Below, piece by piece: positions 1-15,451 of a DNA stretch of 64,000 bases. The notes beneath the pieces were generated by a model, which searched no databases, was not told the DNA's origin, and saw only the letters and a list, made by a program, of their open reading frames with translations. Source of the DNA: Muricea muricata (Eukaryota > Cnidaria > Anthozoa > Malacalcyonacea > Plexauridae); assembly GCA_963855995.1 (NCBI GenBank), contig OY979717.1, positions 66,039,855 to 66,103,854 of the forward strand. Direction: 5' to 3'. Every line of letters starts with the position of its first letter. The first letter of the stretch is position 1. The position numbers and the translations under genes are program-made.

Positions 1-769
1 GCAATGAACGCAGATCGAAATCATTTGCACAACGCCTGCCATGATGTCGATCGTTGAACGCGCAATATGCAAATCCTGAAATAACTTGACGCAGCATTTA
101 TCCAACAGCAGCAGCAAGCATCAGTCAGCATCGCTCACGATGTTTTTCCGTGCTTATGAGCATCACTCGTACCCATTGCCAACAAGAGAAACAATAGCAA
201 AACGCGGCTGCCTGAAATGCTAAAAGGACTCGGGACGTGTGCTCAAGTTATGCTCAAGGTCTATTCATGGTCTACCTGACGGATTGAATTTAACTATATC
301 TATGAATTTAACGTAAAGTATGTCGACAAAAATATCCCGTCATGAATCCGAATTATCTTTAAATCGCGAAGTTTCATCCGTTAATAAACATATTAAGCAT
401 TGACATATATACATCTTGTATGCATGTAATTGATGTATTTATGTCAATGATATTAAGTGGAGTTAGCGAACTTGCTGTTAGTTACGGCTCAAGCAAGGCC
501 AAAAAGCCAAAAATCGTGCAATTTCATAAAATAATCGTAAAAATGATGAAAAAGATCATTAGTAAAAAAAATAAACATTTAAGAGCCAAGAGTGCAAGTA
601 ATAGAAATTTAAAAAGAATGTCAATGGTAGCTAAGAATTAATTAGCAACAGCTAATTTTAAAAAAAAATTATGTTGATTATTTTTACCAAATTCTGACTG
701 ACGCTTTCGCATCGGTCGCATCAGCCTGGATCCGCTCCTCCGTGTCGATACTGTGCCACAACATGCGGA
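1..769. other. No recognised gene
   Basis: AT-rich sequence. The only open frames are short and show no family motif. I see no convincing exon, RNA gene or repeat end here. Confidence 0.4.
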
Positions 770-1340
770 CTAGCTAGTGTTTTGCTTGCTTAGGTTGGCG
801 GTGGCTTCTGGTTGAGCGAAGCTTTTCTTTACTTGTGGCCCTTCCATCACCTGGACAGGTATTTGCCGCGTGTTCCCCGTACAGCGGTTACAAACATGGC
901 AGTATTTACATTGGCTTCGGCTAGATGCGCCGGTCCTATTGAAGTCCCGAAGATGCCGTTTCGGTCCCCCGGGTGGTAAATTGTTGAGATGCATTATTGA
1001 AAAGAGGGTACTCCTATTTAAATTTGGCTGGTGTATCGTAAAAATCATCAGCCTAGTTTCTGATCTAATTTAGACCAGTCAATTGATTGGTCAAGGGTTG
1101 TCTTCAGAGGTTTGCTTTTCGACCAAAACTTGACATTATATATGCACCATTCCACCCCTTTGTAACAATGAGCAGCATGGCGAATTATGCTCATGTATTG
1201 TAAGATCTTCTGGGCTCTTTTATGGAATTCATGTGTAAAAGCAATCATATACGTGATAAACGCTGTCGTCCGCTGCTCGATATCAGTGATGGTAGTTGTG
1301 GACTGGTTTGACGGAAACTTTAATCCACAGACCATAACAG
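770..1340 (-). pseudogene. DIRS/Ngaro-like retroelement gag relic
   Basis: Two adjacent minus-strand open segments, about 1335-1048 and 1048-770, read like the gag-type protein found in tyrosine-recombinase (DIRS/Ngaro) retroelements. The first has the segment with KRAQKILQYMSIIRHAAH and a downstream WSKLDQKLG. The second has the short cysteine cluster CKYCHVCNRCTGN preceded by a DFNRTG-like motif, as in that family's zinc-knuckle region. The two parts are in different frames or separated by a stop, and no recombinase or reverse transcriptase is visible nearby, so this is a fragment. The family assignment rests on motif recognition alone. Confidence 0.5.
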
Positions 1341-2513
1341 GCTGTCCGTCTGTTGTATTAAATAGATTCTTGGGTAGAAGTTTTGATAGTTCGAAAAACT
1401 CACCCGACTGTATTTCTTTACATATAATGCTGGCACGTCGTCATTTTGCGTAAGGGAGACGGGTAGTAGTAGCTGGAAGGGTCGGTGGAGAGCCAAAATA
1501 GTGATAATATATTTATGTTTCTATGAAAAATATTTAGGCGAAACGTTAATTGAGGTCCACTGCTGTTTATTTTGAAGCTCTAAGCCCTCAATTGACATTT
1601 CGCAATGATTGTTGTAAGGATATATTTTAATTCTCGAGAAATATTAGTCCTAGGCCTATCACACCTCTCAATGACCATCCCCAAAAGCACCATCTCTGAA
1701 CAATATTAGCACCTCAGATAAGCCAAAACGTTTGTGGTTTGGTAAATAGTACTATGGCGAAATCGTCATATTTGGGTGTGTTTCATTCCAGTGTTACCAT
1801 GTTGACCGCTATGGTCAACTTACCCTAAATCAGTTGAGATCATTGTATCTTATGAGTTTAACGGATTTTGCGATGTCTGTATCAAAGCAAACATCACACC
1901 AACTAATTGTTATGTCCGCATGATGATATCGAAGGCAAGGGTACCTTGACAAAGCAAACAATTCCAAGGTTAAAGTTGTTGTCCGCTCTGATTCTCGCCA
2001 GACAAATGAGCGCTACTGAGAAGGCTTTGGAGTTTGTAATTGAAATCTCGAAGGTGAAATGTTAGACAGATTTTAAAGTGTCCCTATACTACAGTAGATT
2101 ACACAGCAAGAAAAAGAATGGAAGCAATATGTCCAGAGTCGAGTGGAAGTGATTAGAAAGTTTGTCCCTGTAGAGCACTGGAATCACTGCTCTGGCTTAG
2201 AGAACCCTACTGGTACCCCGTCTCGTGGTATCCTAACCACTAATATAGCCTTATCTGAACTTTTGTGATAAGTGCCAAAACGAGATGAAAGTCAAGGACC
2301 AGAGAGCGCTAAGCAAGGAGACAGTATCAGCACACCATGGGTTGGAGAATTCCCTGAGTAATATTATTAACTGTAAGGACTATAGCAGCTTGTACTAGTC
2401 AGGGAGGCAGAGGTAATTTTACCCACCTTCTCGAGGGGCAAATCAATTTTGCTCTTAAATTGTCCGTTGGATGCCTAATATCACAATTCTGAACGTTGTT
2501 TGGCCCGGTTTAT

Positions 2514-2964
2514 CTTGTGGGCTACGGTCAACACGTTTTTCTTCAGTTTTATTATAAAACTATTTATGTGGTCAAAAATAGTAAACTTTCAAATTCGCTC
2601 ATTTGAAAAATAACTTGTATCATAAGAAAGCTTATAAAAAACAACATATAAGACATCATTACGGGTACCCTTGTTTTAGGGTTAGGGTTAGGGTTAGGGT
2701 TAGCTTCTTCAAAATGGGAAAGTGTCCTAAAATGGCGCTAATTTCCTGGGCACTAGTCGGAAAATAAGTTTTCAAACGCTCATAACTCAACAAAAATGGG
2801 AAAAATAAAAGTAACCATGATAATGTGTTATATGTAATTTTTTATTACCTTTTTGATAACGTAAGTGGTTTTTCCTAGAAATAAACCTGAAATTCCGCCT
2901 TTCTTGACAATAATATAGTTTTATAGAAAATTTCGAGAAAAACGTGTTGCCTGGAGCCCACAAG
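2514..2964. repeat. Foldback element inside the BEL/Pao relic
   Basis: Imperfect terminal inverted repeats of about 50 bp. The left end begins CTTGTGGGCTACGGTCAACA at 2514, and the right end finishes with its near complement (TGTTGCCTGGAGCCCACAAG) at 2964. Both arms also contain an AAAACGTGT/ACACGTTTT block and a TATAAAACTAT block. It sits between the RNase H and integrase parts of the retroelement, so it inserted later. No coding capacity. Confidence 0.65.
2676..2703 (+). repeat. Interstitial telomeric repeat (TTAGGG)4
   Basis: Four perfect TTAGGG units followed by TTAG, inside the foldback element at 2514-2964. There is unique sequence on both sides, so this is not a chromosome end. Confidence 0.9.
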
Positions 2965-4090
2965 AAATTTTATCGCATTCAACATGCAGAAATATATTTA
3001 TTAGACCTACAAGAGGTACAATATAAACATAAAATGAGATTGCCCCCTCGGTATGGTAAGTAAACATATATTTTTTTACCTTTGCCTTCCCGACTATACC
3101 GTTTGTTAAGAGTAATTGCTATTGTTCTGAAGTTCGTCAAGACGCTAGTGTCGAAAGTTAAAGAAGATCACCCTCCAATAACCGTCGACGTTACAATTAC
3201 CACTGAAATCGAATAAGCTTAATTTCTATGGATCAAAGAGATGCAAAGTGCAATAGACAGGACCGAGAAATTCAGATCCTGGAACCGGAATCTCCACTTG
3301 TTCACTGGTGGAAAAACGATCTTCTTAGATGCAAGGGCAGATTGTTTAACTCGGACTTGACATATTCCGCAAGATTCCCTATCCTGCTGGACGCGCAGCT
3401 CACTACTTTACCACGCTGATCGCATGGAGTTGTCACGGTCGAGTGATGCACGGGGAAGTAAGAGAAAACTTGACAAACTCCGGTCACAAACTTCTGGTAC
3501 GTTCGGGGGGAGAAATTTCGTTAGAAAACTGATCTTTAATTAGGTAACCTGTAAGAAGCAAGACGGGCGTCCATACAATTCATTAAACTCTCCTCCATTG
3601 TCTGAGTCAAGGAAGCTCCAGCTTTTACCCATGTTGGATTGGACTACATCGAGCGAGGCAGACGAGAAAGTATGGATTTGGTTGATTGACGGCTGTGTTT
3701 CTAGAGAGCTACACCTCGAAGTTGTTCCAAACATGACGGTACAAGCGCTCTTTAGATGTTTCAGGAGAATTACAGCTCGAAGATCTACGCCGTTGTTTGT
3801 AGTGTCATAAAGAGAATCCAGAGGACGAACATTTTGAATTCGGTTTATCGACAGATGACCTTAACAAACATGTTTGTTTTCTTAACAGTGTAATTGATCA
3901 TTTTTGCGAAAATGCAAAACGAGTATTTGGCAGAACTGAGAAACGCTAGAAAACTGGAAGAATAAGCGATCTTGTCACCATCAAGGAAACCGATGGCCAA
4001 TCGAGAGGTTCCGTTGTACAAGTCACGAGCAAGAACGGAAGAGTTACTACATTGGGCGTCGACTGCAACTGTTGTACCCTCTAAGGCTCG

Positions 4091-5216
4091 TTTTCCACTT
4101 CACCACCTGTATTCTAGCAAAACGTAGCGCATTCTGTTGTGTCCATATCATTAGTTCTGCCTGACTGTTCACAAAACAAAGAAATACGCTACGTTTCCCT
4201 ACGATACGGTTGAAGTGCAAAACGTACTTAACAGAAGGGCTCCTCGAGTCGGAACCTCTGATGTTTGTGTCTCGCTGAACTGGCGGTTATTTCGTTATGT
4301 TACGGATCATAACTGCATCTATACACAATAATTGTGTGTGTACCCTTTTGAAAGTTGCTTGTTAGTCATCGCGTACCTCTTGATAACTAAACGAGGCATT
4401 GTACATCCTCTGAAACAATATACTAGCAAAGAGCGCACTTTAAATTTTTCAAATATGAGATCGTGGTTTCGCTCCTCACATCGGTAATACAAAAAGGATA
4501 AAAAGGTGGTCAATACATGTAACAAAAAACTGGTTATGCTTAGTAAAAACCACTGCTCAATCACAGAAATAAACCTCTGTTTATTTAGTTGCAAAAGCTT
4601 AAGGATCCCCATCCACCTTCGATGGATGGCACAGTAAGCAAGTACTCAAGTAAAACAAGCGTCTATGAGAAACTACAGCCCCATGATATAACTATTATAA
4701 TGACCACTTGATTTTTCAGGCCATGTTTATCAATTTGTGCCAAAGGCAAGGTAGAGGGTGTTGGAGGGATCAAATGGAAGCTGGGAATTGCCTATTTTGT
4801 GCTGGAAGAAGGGAGATTCCACGCACTGGGACTGCAGTGGCGTAGCCAGCTTCGATAATTGGAGGGGCGAATATTCAAATATTTGTGTTCACAGACCTTA
4901 AAAACAATCGATTTCAAAAGAAACTAATGATACAAAACATGATACATGAATATTCGCCCCTCCAAAAAATAGAAAATGGGAATGGGATTAAGATTTGAGC
5001 AAGACAGCCACAAGGACTGTGGGATTTGTGCACTTGGACAATGGAATTTGTCAAACTTTGAGCTGTAAAATGGGAATAGACTCCAGCCCCTTCAGGACCC
5101 TGAAGCAATATATAGACAGTGTTTGGGACGTGAGATTTTTTCTTATTTACAATTATACTTCTTTTTACATGATCTTATTTAACAGTTACTTTCCTGACAA
5201 TAAATGCAAACTAATG
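4091..5216. other. Gene-free spacer with short inverted repeats
   Basis: No exon recognised. It holds a perfect 17-bp inverted repeat, 4861-4877 against 4947-4963 (GGAGGGGCGAATATTCA and its complement), which looks like the ends of a small foldback element. Confidence 0.5.
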
Positions 5217-6448
<1,232 letters not shown>

Positions 6449-9400
6449 TTTTGATTTTGCGCCAGAAACTGAACAGGTTGCTGCACTTCTGAGATAATGA
6501 GAAGAGTGTGATGTTTCGGTTTGAGGACTTGGCTTTTAAAAGACAATCCAAGTACTTTAAATTGCTATCAGGTGTTAATCAGTCAAAAAGATGATGAAAT
6601 ATTTCAATTGCAATTATCAGTCGAGATTGGCTTTTTGATTACTTTCAACCCTTAATACGCAAGCGTTTCGGCACATCCTTTATGCCGTTTTATCAAACAT
6701 GAATTTGAATCAATACTGTAAGCCGTGAGAGATTCATTTTATATCGTTCTATTTAAGCGACTACTCAACATATGTTAGTATTACAGAGACTGCACTGATA
6801 TCAGGAACGTTTTCCTTCCTTTAAATCGTGACAGACCGAATTGAATTAAACTTTGTGGTTTTTACTTGTGGTTATTTTATTATCTATAAGGATGAATGTC
6901 GTTGAACCAGATCGTCACAAGAAATAATAAACACTTGTTAATATACGATAGAACCATTGATATAAACAAGAAGTACTTAAAAAGTATTTTTGAAATTTTC
7001 ACTACAATTTCCTCGCAATAAAAACATATTTTCTTCAATATGATTTAATAATTAGCAAACATTTCTCTATTGTTGTGTCGTAATGATCAGTTCAGCTGGG
7101 TCGACCCGATGTTAATTTGCAAATATTTAATTACCATTCTGCATGAACTTAATCAGTACGTAAACATGCATGTTGTTCTATGTTTGTGGATAACAAACTT
7201 TCTATTAAATCTAGCTACAAACTGAATTACAACTTATCTGAAAGTAGCACCACTAACTAAATATGAATCGGGCAAGCAAGAATACATACACTGAGATGAA
7301 GAAAGTTTCACTATATAAAAGAAGAAGATATGCTTGAAAATCACAAAGTACTCTTCTTGTCATCCTGTATTCCGTCCGCATTGCTTATTCCCGTTCATGT
7401 TCCTATTTTTGGTATTTACTGTAAATGTATAGGCGGTGCATGGTTTTCTGCATAATGTTTAAAAGTGTTTTTAATAGAGAGTACAAATGAATGTTAAACG
7501 ATATAGTATATGCGCCTCATCCAATGAAGGGATATGTGTCACAATTGCATAAAACGTCTCTATTCACTTTGCTGCTCACATAAAACTTTGTAATTATTCC
7601 CTGAACGTTGTAGTTGGTTGATTGATTGCATGATACACTTTGCTGAAGATGATATAGAATCAAGGGGCTTCTTAAAGCATTTCTATTTGGTCTCAACGAA
7701 ACATTCAACGCAGTCAGCTTTCCAACAGTTTGATAAGCTCAAACTATCGTTGTGCAACATCTCAAAAACGCGAATATTATATATATGTTCTTTTTTTGGG
7801 TCCCCGGGTAATAATCTTGTCCCCGTAATCTGAAACTTTCAAATTAGCAGACATGCCGAAGTTAGAATATAATTTTAAACAGAAAGTTGCAGTTAGCACT
7901 AGCCAAATGCTGGTCCACTTTTTTTAACAATTTGGCTACATTTGTTCTCATGAGCACTGTACATGCGATATTATCAACGCCAAACGAACAAGAGCAGTAT
8001 GTTCTATAATCTTCGTTTAGGGATCAATTCCATCTCAAAATCGCCACAAAATGGGATTTTTTATAATTGCCTTAATATTAATTGAATCAGTGTGATGCCT
8101 GTATTCTAAGATAACAAGAATAAACAAATCATAGCGTTTATTATAACATGTGTGATTATTAGCGTCTTCGTCGAGTCTGCATATGGTTAGGGAAACAAAT
8201 TACTGTTTGTTTTCATACATGCAGTTTTCTCATTGATTGGAAAACAAATAGTATACAAACAAAAACTTGTTTTTGAAATAAGTATTACAAACACTGAGAA
8301 AATTGAGTTTATATTTACTGTTTGTTGTAATTACCTAGGAAAACTCATTTTTATGATTTTAATAGACATTTCTTAACAGTAGATATAGCTTTAGTTTCGT
8401 CATACTGATCCACATTCTTGTTGTGGATTAAAGATGCCATTTCAATCTATATTTTCCCAGAAAAATCTCTCTTTGAATGACAAATCCGATTTTGTGAATA
8501 TCGTACGTCCTTCAAAAAATAATAATTACAAAAAGTGATCATGAAAATAGTTTTATTAGTGTTTCAAGGGTAGGTCTAACTGCAAATCGTATGTAAATTA
8601 AAACAGCTATATATGTATACAGCTGTTCATTTGTTTCGAATCCAAAATATGCAAATTTTGACTAACAGCAAGTATCGTTTGATTTGTGAATGTATAGCAA
8701 TCACTGTGTTCTAATGAATAATATAAAGTACTTTTAAAACAATTTACTTAGTTCTATTTTTATGGAATGCTCACTTACTGTTATGTCCTTGCAAAAAGTA
8801 ATAATTATAGTACCTTATAGTCACTGCAATACAATACGTTAGAAAAAAATGAGGTTCAAGCTTTCTGCATATGGAGGCCATGACGACCTGTTTTTTATGA
8901 TATTAAATTTAGCCATTATCTCTAGACTGGCGTCTAGAATTGATCTCTTTGACTCTAGATTCAATCTCAAATCTGTGTAATGATTTTTTGAACAATAAAT
9001 GATGCGAATTGAGCGCCTGAGATTTTTGCCACATATATTTATTTTTGTAAGCAATAAGTTCACTTCCTTTTTAATTGTCTTTAATGCATGATCTGTCTAT
9101 GCTCGATAAATGCTTGATGTTCATGTGTAGGCAGAAACATAAAACTTAAAAATATTCAATTCACCGATAACATTTTGAACTGCAAGGCGCTCCTATAAAA
9201 TGAGGGGTTCTAATTATTACTACCTAATACTGTAAGTTTGCTTGCACAGAACCCAATGAGCGATGTAAATTTGTCTAACATCAAGAATCTCTTTTGATTT
9301 TGAATTATAATTAATCAGTGTAAACTGATAACTGACTGCCTGGTTACGAATATTCGTGTGACTATTTCTATAAGTACTCAAAACGTATGTTAGATACGAA

Positions 9401-10186
9401 TATTAGGCTTTTGAAAGAATGGATAAGAATGGAAATATATACTTATACGTACAGAATTGTTTCTCTAATCTGTACAAGTGTGTGTAGGAACAGCTGTAAA
9501 TGTTAAATCATATATACAGCACTAAATGCAACTTGATGACTGTGTAACTGTGGAAGAAAACAAAAATTCACTTCATCAAGTATAATTAGAAGCTTTAATT
9601 TGCTACATTTAATTACAACTCAAACAGGAGAATGCAAAGGATGAATTAGATGATGAATTACTTTCATGAATTAGGATGATGAATTAAGTTTTTTAAATAA
9701 AAATCTTAGCTAAAACTTGAATACATCTAGAATTGGTGTATGTTCATTCTTTAGCCGTATATATTCGTATATATGCATACATGAACAACATTATCCGTTT
9801 AATACTACAGATTGTTCAATACCAGCTGCAGTGAACCTGGTCTGCCCAAGTACTATTAAGTCCTACGCATGTTGCTTGGCTATCCATGTGTCGTTATGAT
9901 TATAACCTAATCGAATGTTCTTTTTTCTTTAGGAAGGCATGCAAGACCCGTTATTGAAAATGTAGCTACTTTCATTTTGGTAGAGCAATCCCAAACTTTA
10001 CTTTTATGCCTCGATCAACTCTTCGTACCCTGTAAACATGTCAATCCAATTTAGCCAGCAGACGATGGCGAAATTTCATTGAAATTTAAAGCAGATTTGA
10101 GCAGAACTGAAAACTATACATACATATATCTCAGATCAGAACGGAAATGTTCAACTTGAATGAAGGTTATTAATTTACTAAATTTT

Positions 10187-10258
10187 ATGTTAAGCAACGA
10201 ACAAGCGTTATCAAATATATCCATGTTAAGCAACGAACAAGCGTTATCAAATATATCC
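10187..10258. repeat. Tandem 36-bp duplication (two copies)
   Basis: Positions 10187-10222 and 10223-10258 are identical 36-bp units starting ATGTTAAGCAACGAACAAGC. The perfect identity suggests a recent duplication. Confidence 0.9.
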
Positions 10259-11147
10259 AAGGAAAATGAAGGGGCACTCAATATTGGCATTATGCTAAAG
10301 TTTATGTCTGTCTATGTTTGAAAAGACCTGATCGACTCAAATTTAATCGCATTGAGTTTTTAAAATATTAAAACTCCAATATCATTATCATTTTAGGAAG
10401 CTAGCTATACGCAGAGCGTATTGCATGTGTCTATAAAATAGTAGAAAATTTTGAAATACCAAGAAAGCTATAAATTTATCAAAATATTTCATAGATTTGT
10501 GTTAGTATAAGTACTTTACAGTAGCATCATCAGGTCAATCTAACAGTAAAAACAATCAGAAAAATAAGTCTTGAAAAAAAGGAGATCGGTTTTGCATGCA
10601 AACTTGGAAAAGGGAATTGAAATCCAATTTGAGTTAACAGGCTAATAGCATGGGTAATGTTTGACTAAGTATCAAAAGTTCAGAAAATTTGAAGAACATT
10701 AAATCCGCCGTGCAACTGCGTAAACGTTGACATTTTCCGCTAACTCGTAGCGCACTTAATTTCTATCATGCAGGCATAATTATTTATTCTTAGCTTAGTA
10801 ATCCGGGCAATCATTAACGCTTGAAATAAAAAACGATATTGTGTTTATAAATGTACTTATACAAATCTTTAACATCGTTATAACATATATGGAGGATAAA
10901 CTTTCATGTCTAGGCTTGTATAAACGTAAATTATTATTACTAACAAACATACCATGATGCGTTGACATTTATCTAATACTCTGACTACCTCAAGCAATCA
11001 TAACTACAGAAGGAATCGACTCTTGTTGAATTTCTTGGCTTGTTTAATAAAACACAGTTTTGGTTATTTGAACCACAATTATTCGCTTCGGTTGTGCGAA
11101 AAATGGACAGCACTATCCACTAGCTGGACAGTGATTTTTTCAATTGT

Positions 11148-11180
<33 letters not shown>

Positions 11181-14100
11181 CGAGTTTCGGCCCTCTTCGC
11201 AAGAAATAAAAAGCAACTTTAACTTGAAAATGCTGAACAATTTAACATGTGTTGTACCAGTTACTAAACAAGTGTAATTGTGTCCGAGGAAATTGGGCTA
11301 ACCGATGCACTATTTCCCTTTCAAAGTATGATATGATATTATGATTTGAAAAAAGAACGGAATGAACAGTGGGGCTACCCAGTAAGATGGAAACGCAAGG
11401 AAAGAGACGAGCAACGAAAATTAACACATGGTTGATGGTTCCATAATATACAATAATATATCAGCTTATACACTTCAAGAGCCATGGACACATGACTAAT
11501 CCCCCATCACAGAAATAACAGGATGAAGGGCTGGGAACTAACATAGTTGCATATTGCTAACATCCTTCATTGCTTCAAGCCGAACCAGGGGCTTAACTTG
11601 GGTCTCAAGATTGGGGGAGGGGGTGTGAACTAATTTTGTCCGACAAAAGGGCGTGGTTGAAAGCAGTATTATCATGGAGATGTACATTACAAAAAGTAAT
11701 AAAGTAAATGAGTAGATCCATATGTAATGTTTAAAACACGCGCAGGAGTGCTTTATCAGCGCGAATTGCGCGAATTGCGAGTGTTTTAAATATTACATAT
11801 AAATCAGTCTGTCTTAGAAAGTACTTGGTACATACATTCGTATTTGTCGGTAATTTTCCTGTTCATGTAAATGAGTGAATTTTACGTGCAAAGTATGAAT
11901 GTGATGCATGTAAGTACAAACTTGAGCAAAAGGAGACAATACGAATGTAAATGTTGTACGTTGGAGTTGAAACATTAATCATGTATAATTTAGCTCATAT
12001 ATTCTTCTACATTGAGGTGGAATTTAGTACAACTTGCAAATTTAAAATGTGTCTGTGCACACCGCATTGTTCTCCGCCGATTTCACAACATTTAAAATAA
12101 ATGAAAACGATATCAACTACGCTTAAGTACCTGTATAAAAATTCTCATGGCATGAAGTGTTCAGTCTTTGTTGAGAGACGGGGCTTATGTTGGCTCCCTT
12201 TAAAATATGTGGACAAGTCATGTATACGCTCGGAAACAATACTGTGTGCACATAGTTTTAGTCTTTTCATGAAGTAAACCAAACATACGGCAAGACGTCT
12301 GTGACGTCACGATACATATGTGAATAAATAGTTGAATACATTTATTCATGCAAAATGTGCAGTAAAAGCAAACTTCTTTCATTTGCAATTCTATAACAAT
12401 AACCATGCAATTTTCTTTCTCTAAAGCAAACAATCATTGTGGCTAAATTTACGACAGACACTTTTTAATTGGCATTGTTACAGCTATACAACAATGAATC
12501 TTGTATTAAATGAAAAGATATGCCATGTGGGTATTCGATTCATATCTTTGTACACAATGCAATTTAAATGTTATTTATAAATAGTAAAATCAATTATATC
12601 TGATCAGAGATATTCCGTACATATTATTTCTATACATCTCTATTGGCTAAGAACAGTTAAAAACCGAAGTTATGCTTGTCTGCTCATCTCTCATCGGTTC
12701 CATCTGCTCGCAACAAAATGTTCTATATTACCTTTAAGTTGATAAATAAGTAATTTATAAATACATTTATTGTTTCATCTAAATTTTAAAAATTGCCATT
12801 TAAAAGGTCAAAAAAGATAAAAAGATTTGCTTCAAAATTCAATTTTCACCTTGGTGCGAAATGGATATACATTGCAACATTTGCACTTTAATTGTATGCA
12901 TCTGCCACGTGCATTGTTTTGGCAAGTACACAAAGATATACAATATAATGATCAGTGATCTATAGCTCAATATACACAACCTGATAAATTGATATCTTAA
13001 ATATTCTTTTGTATGACATCAATAGGATTAATTCTGAAAAATAGAGAGTGAAGAAAAGCAACCGATGGATTATTTTGAAATAGAAACGTACAGACCGAAA
13101 TAGCAAAGATAAACTAGTGATGATTAAATGAAAATGCACCTTTTTACCATATTAACTTACAGAGCAGGTAGTTCTCTGGCTTTATCAAATAGGCTTTACT
13201 TTTGTCATCTCGTACGAGATGATAAAAAATATTGATACATTTATACTAATCTTAACAAATAGATAAGAACTCTTTATTCAAGAGGAAAAGGAGATTTCTA
13301 TAACTATATACTAAAATAAATGCAAGATTTTTGCTACAAATAAATTTGCTGTATTTGACCGATTTTATATACGCGGTATTATGCATGTACAAACTATTTA
13401 AGCGACTATAGAGAGATACAGTCAGTTCTAGTCGTATAGTATATATACAGTAAACCCTTGATTGCAAGGATAGCATGTACAGCTAATGATGCGGGTGCTA
13501 CATTTATTACGCTCTAAACCTTTTTCATTATATAAAAATATTGGTAAAGCAAATGTCATTTACTGAAGTTCCTATACGTCACAATAATAGCTACTCAGAA
13601 TTACCTAATCTTCTAGTGTTTTTGTAAAGCTTGATATATGTTCATATTTCAGAGGTAAAGTAAACATGTTATGCATAATGACAACAATCATGAGATATAT
13701 CAAATGAAGTAATCCAGAGATATGTTAGTTTTCAGTTAGATATTTTAGAAGGTCTACTAGGCAACTAGTTTACTTACTTGCATGTCATGACACTTCCAGT
13801 GCATGTCATTGTTTGTGCAAAGCAAACTACAGTCAGTATGTGTATTTCAAAGTAAAATTTTATGTTGGTCACTGAAAAAGTGTTTTTGTCAATAAATATG
13901 TCTTTCTCAATAATAAGTAATGAGAATAATTATGAGATATTTTTAAAAACGTATTTCAGGATCAAGGTAAGCAGTTTATCAAATTTACTTCTCTGGGGTA
14001 CACAGATTACACTATACTCGATGTTACGCCTTTAGCTACATCCTTTTTTCCCTTATTTTTTCTAATGCCAAAAAAGAGAAGAGGGGTCAAAACAATGCAG

Positions 14101-15278
14101 CTATTTATATAAAATTAAACTGACAAAATAATCAATACCGCATGTTTTTGTACACAGACATCTGTCGATATTGATATGGTCATAAGCATGTGACACATCA
14201 GCCTGTTGTGTTTGTAAGCGGGTGTGACTTTCATCACCATCATTGCAAAATTTTCATTGCGGTCTTACAAAAACATTGACGAATGTACTTTTTGTGAAAG
14301 TTTAAGTTTCTATATAATTAAAAGATACAATCCCGTAACTGAAATCAATATCTCGTAACTGAAAGTGATAATATTAAAGTGGCGGTCAAGTCCGTTCTGC
14401 ACATGCGCTTTGTGAGGGCCCCCAGAAGTAAACAAAACCGTATTTCGTATTGTTTTGAGCTGTTGTTGATTTGTTTGAACTCAAAGTTATATCTCTACAT
14501 TAAGACTATTAGTGAACTTGAAACAAAATGTAACAGAGATAATTTATGCATCAACACAAATTATGCTTTGGTGATGTTTTGAACTCATATTGAATCTGAA
14601 GATTCCTTCTGGAAAAATATCATTTCTTTGGCCGCTCAGACGATTGCTGAAAAGCCACTGGTGGGAGAGAATATCGAGTTTTCGATAAATGCAATTTAGT
14701 TTTCCAAGGAAAAAAGATTTTGGCAACCTGCACATAAGATCGAAACACCTTAACTGAATCAGGCATTTTTTAAATCAATTTATGATACCATCTAGATATT
14801 TCTTCGATTGATGATATGTCAAAATGGTGAACATGTTAGTAACTGCATGCAGGGGAAGGAAAATAACAGTTACTCTATGACGCTTGATACATTAAGTTTA
14901 GGCGCGGTAACCTTATCACAGTTTCAGGCGCACAATGGGAACAGCGAGGTACTCTGCATTATAATTACATATTTACACCGTAACAACAACAATTTAAAAT
15001 TCAATTAAACCTATACCCTTAACTCACAGAGGTGCTAAATAAACACACCGTTTATTCTTGCTGTTTTTGAGCAGGCATTGTAATCAAAATTTTTAAAACA
15101 GGGAGGAATTTTTGGAATGCTGTAGTTAAATTAATACCGAAGCTTCGAGATTAAAAGCCGACCACACGAATCACTACACTGACATCTACCACATAAGAAT
15201 AATACTTTCAATAGAGGTCCATGACATTTTCTAGACTGGATTCTCAAATTAGAACTGGAAAACCTTCTTCCAGCTCTT

Positions 15279-15451
<173 letters not shown>

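Larger units (their letters stand above)
1900..4090 (+). pseudogene. BEL/Pao retrotransposon pol relic
   Basis: Decayed plus-strand pol. Around 1935-2060 a segment with TIPRLKLLSALILARQMSA matches the conserved IPRLELL region of BEL/Pao RNase H. At about 2130-2260 the motif HWNHCSGLENPTGTPSRG matches the end of that domain. After an inserted foldback (2514-2964) integrase pieces follow: the CKGRLFNSDL and ARFPILL region at 3330-3390, and at 3660-3810 the core with VWIWLIDGCVSRELHLE and the MTVQALFRCFRR stretch. Near 3965-4085 there are traces of the C-terminal DLVTIKE domain. Multiple stops and frame changes show it is inactive. No LTRs were recognised. Confidence 0.75.

Noticed and set aside
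2676-2703. Chromosome end
   Set aside because: Only four TTAGGG units, with retroelement and unique sequence on both sides.
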